64,000 nucleotides of DNA, from positions 1 to 64,000 of the forward strand of contig JAHEJX010000006.1 of the NCBI GenBank assembly GCA_024638645.1, in the 5' to 3' direction. The notes below the pieces were generated by a model that saw only the letters and a program-made list of their open reading frames with translations, had not been told where the DNA came from and did not search any database. This stretch comes from Actinomycetes bacterium. GTDB lineage: Bacteria > Actinomycetota > Acidimicrobiia > Spongiisociales > UBA5794. Below are positions 63,931 to 64,000 of this stretch, piece by piece (positions within the stretch are counted from its first letter, which is position 1; every line of letters starts with the position of its first letter). The translations under genes and the position numbers were made by a program.

Positions 63931-64000
63931 CGGCGCCTCCTCCCCCGCCACCGATGCCGGCCGAGCCGGCGGCGCCCCCACCGCTGGAGGCCATCCCGCC
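63927..64000 (+). CDS. Partial gene, proline-rich N-terminus
   Basis: GTG at 63927 overlaps the permease stop as GTGA. About 24 codons are in the window, starting with a run of Pro (TAPPPPPPMPAEPAAPPP). Likely the next gene of the ABC exporter operon. It is cut by the window edge, so no family can be given. Confidence 0.7.
   Translation, partial: MTAPPPPPPMPAEPAAPPPLEAIP

Overview
The window looks like a stretch of chromosome from a high-GC Gram-positive bacterium (Actinomycetota, possibly Acidimicrobiia; the class is inference). Evidence: a mycothiol S-conjugate amidase and a mycoredoxin-like protein (mycothiol users), an F420 biosynthesis enzyme (CofC/FbiD), a MurA with the mycobacterial-type Asp in place of the catalytic Cys, a ppk1 gene followed by a mutT1-like Nudix/histidine-phosphatase fusion, a VanW/PASTA protein, frequent GTG/TTG starts and many 4-nt start/stop overlaps. 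No phage, insertion sequence, CRISPR array or rRNA operon was seen. Content is mostly housekeeping and cell-envelope genes at very high density.

Layout. 1-243: a junction between a PAS-sensor fragment (minus) and the C-terminal end of a spermidine-synthase-like protein (plus). 244-3429: zinc-ribbon protein, unknown protein with a ParB-like motif, and a two-component system. 3516-7996: secreted nuclease with a lamin-tail domain, RTX metalloprotease, cell-wall amidase. 8039-15601: P5C dehydrogenase, single-domain response regulator, lipid kinase, two coupled dynamin-like GTPases, Mca, a RecB/Cas4-like nuclease. 15736-21733: VanW-PASTA protein, pyruvate kinase, CofC with a PIG-L deacetylase, an SDR lacking its Tyr. 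21740-26030: heptamer array, giant terminator, tRNA-Glu, tRNA-Gln, gltX, FAH-family hydrolase, ilvE. 26258-31562: S9 peptidase, PgpA, and a tungstate-type ABC importer operon that starts with an octapeptide-repeat membrane protein. 31616-38757: DUF983 protein, PEP carboxylase, gatCAB, a YczE-like membrane protein. 38722-41797: dapC-dapD-dapE. 41806-49612: envelope proteins (one with a YceI-like domain), an operon of cysteine desulfurase, mnmA and ligA, then a mycoredoxin-like protein, a GNAT enzyme and an alpha/beta hydrolase. 49651-55990: SRPBCC protein, crotonase, MeaB, NfuA-like scaffold, SpoIID, MurA and a lipoprotein. 56068-64000: ppk, mutT1-like gene, hydrolase, 6-phosphogluconolactonase, lipoprotein, membrane proteins and an ABC exporter running off the end.

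How they fit together. gltX lies beside tRNA-Glu(CUC) and tRNA-Gln(CUG), and gatCAB lies 11 kb away, which fits indirect Gln-tRNA synthesis through Glu-tRNA(Gln). dapCDE and murA feed peptidoglycan precursors; amidase, SpoIID and VanW act on the wall. Cysteine desulfurase supplies sulfur to MnmA in the same operon.

The least explained signals are a family of 7-nt-period degenerate tandem repeats in six intergenic sites (two of them supply the last codons and stop of a gene), a six-fold octapeptide repeat protein heading the tungstate operon, and a set of convergent genes that share a palindromic stop (CTAG/TTAG/CTAA). I do not see a clear multi-gene defence or other novel system; these three are the best leads.
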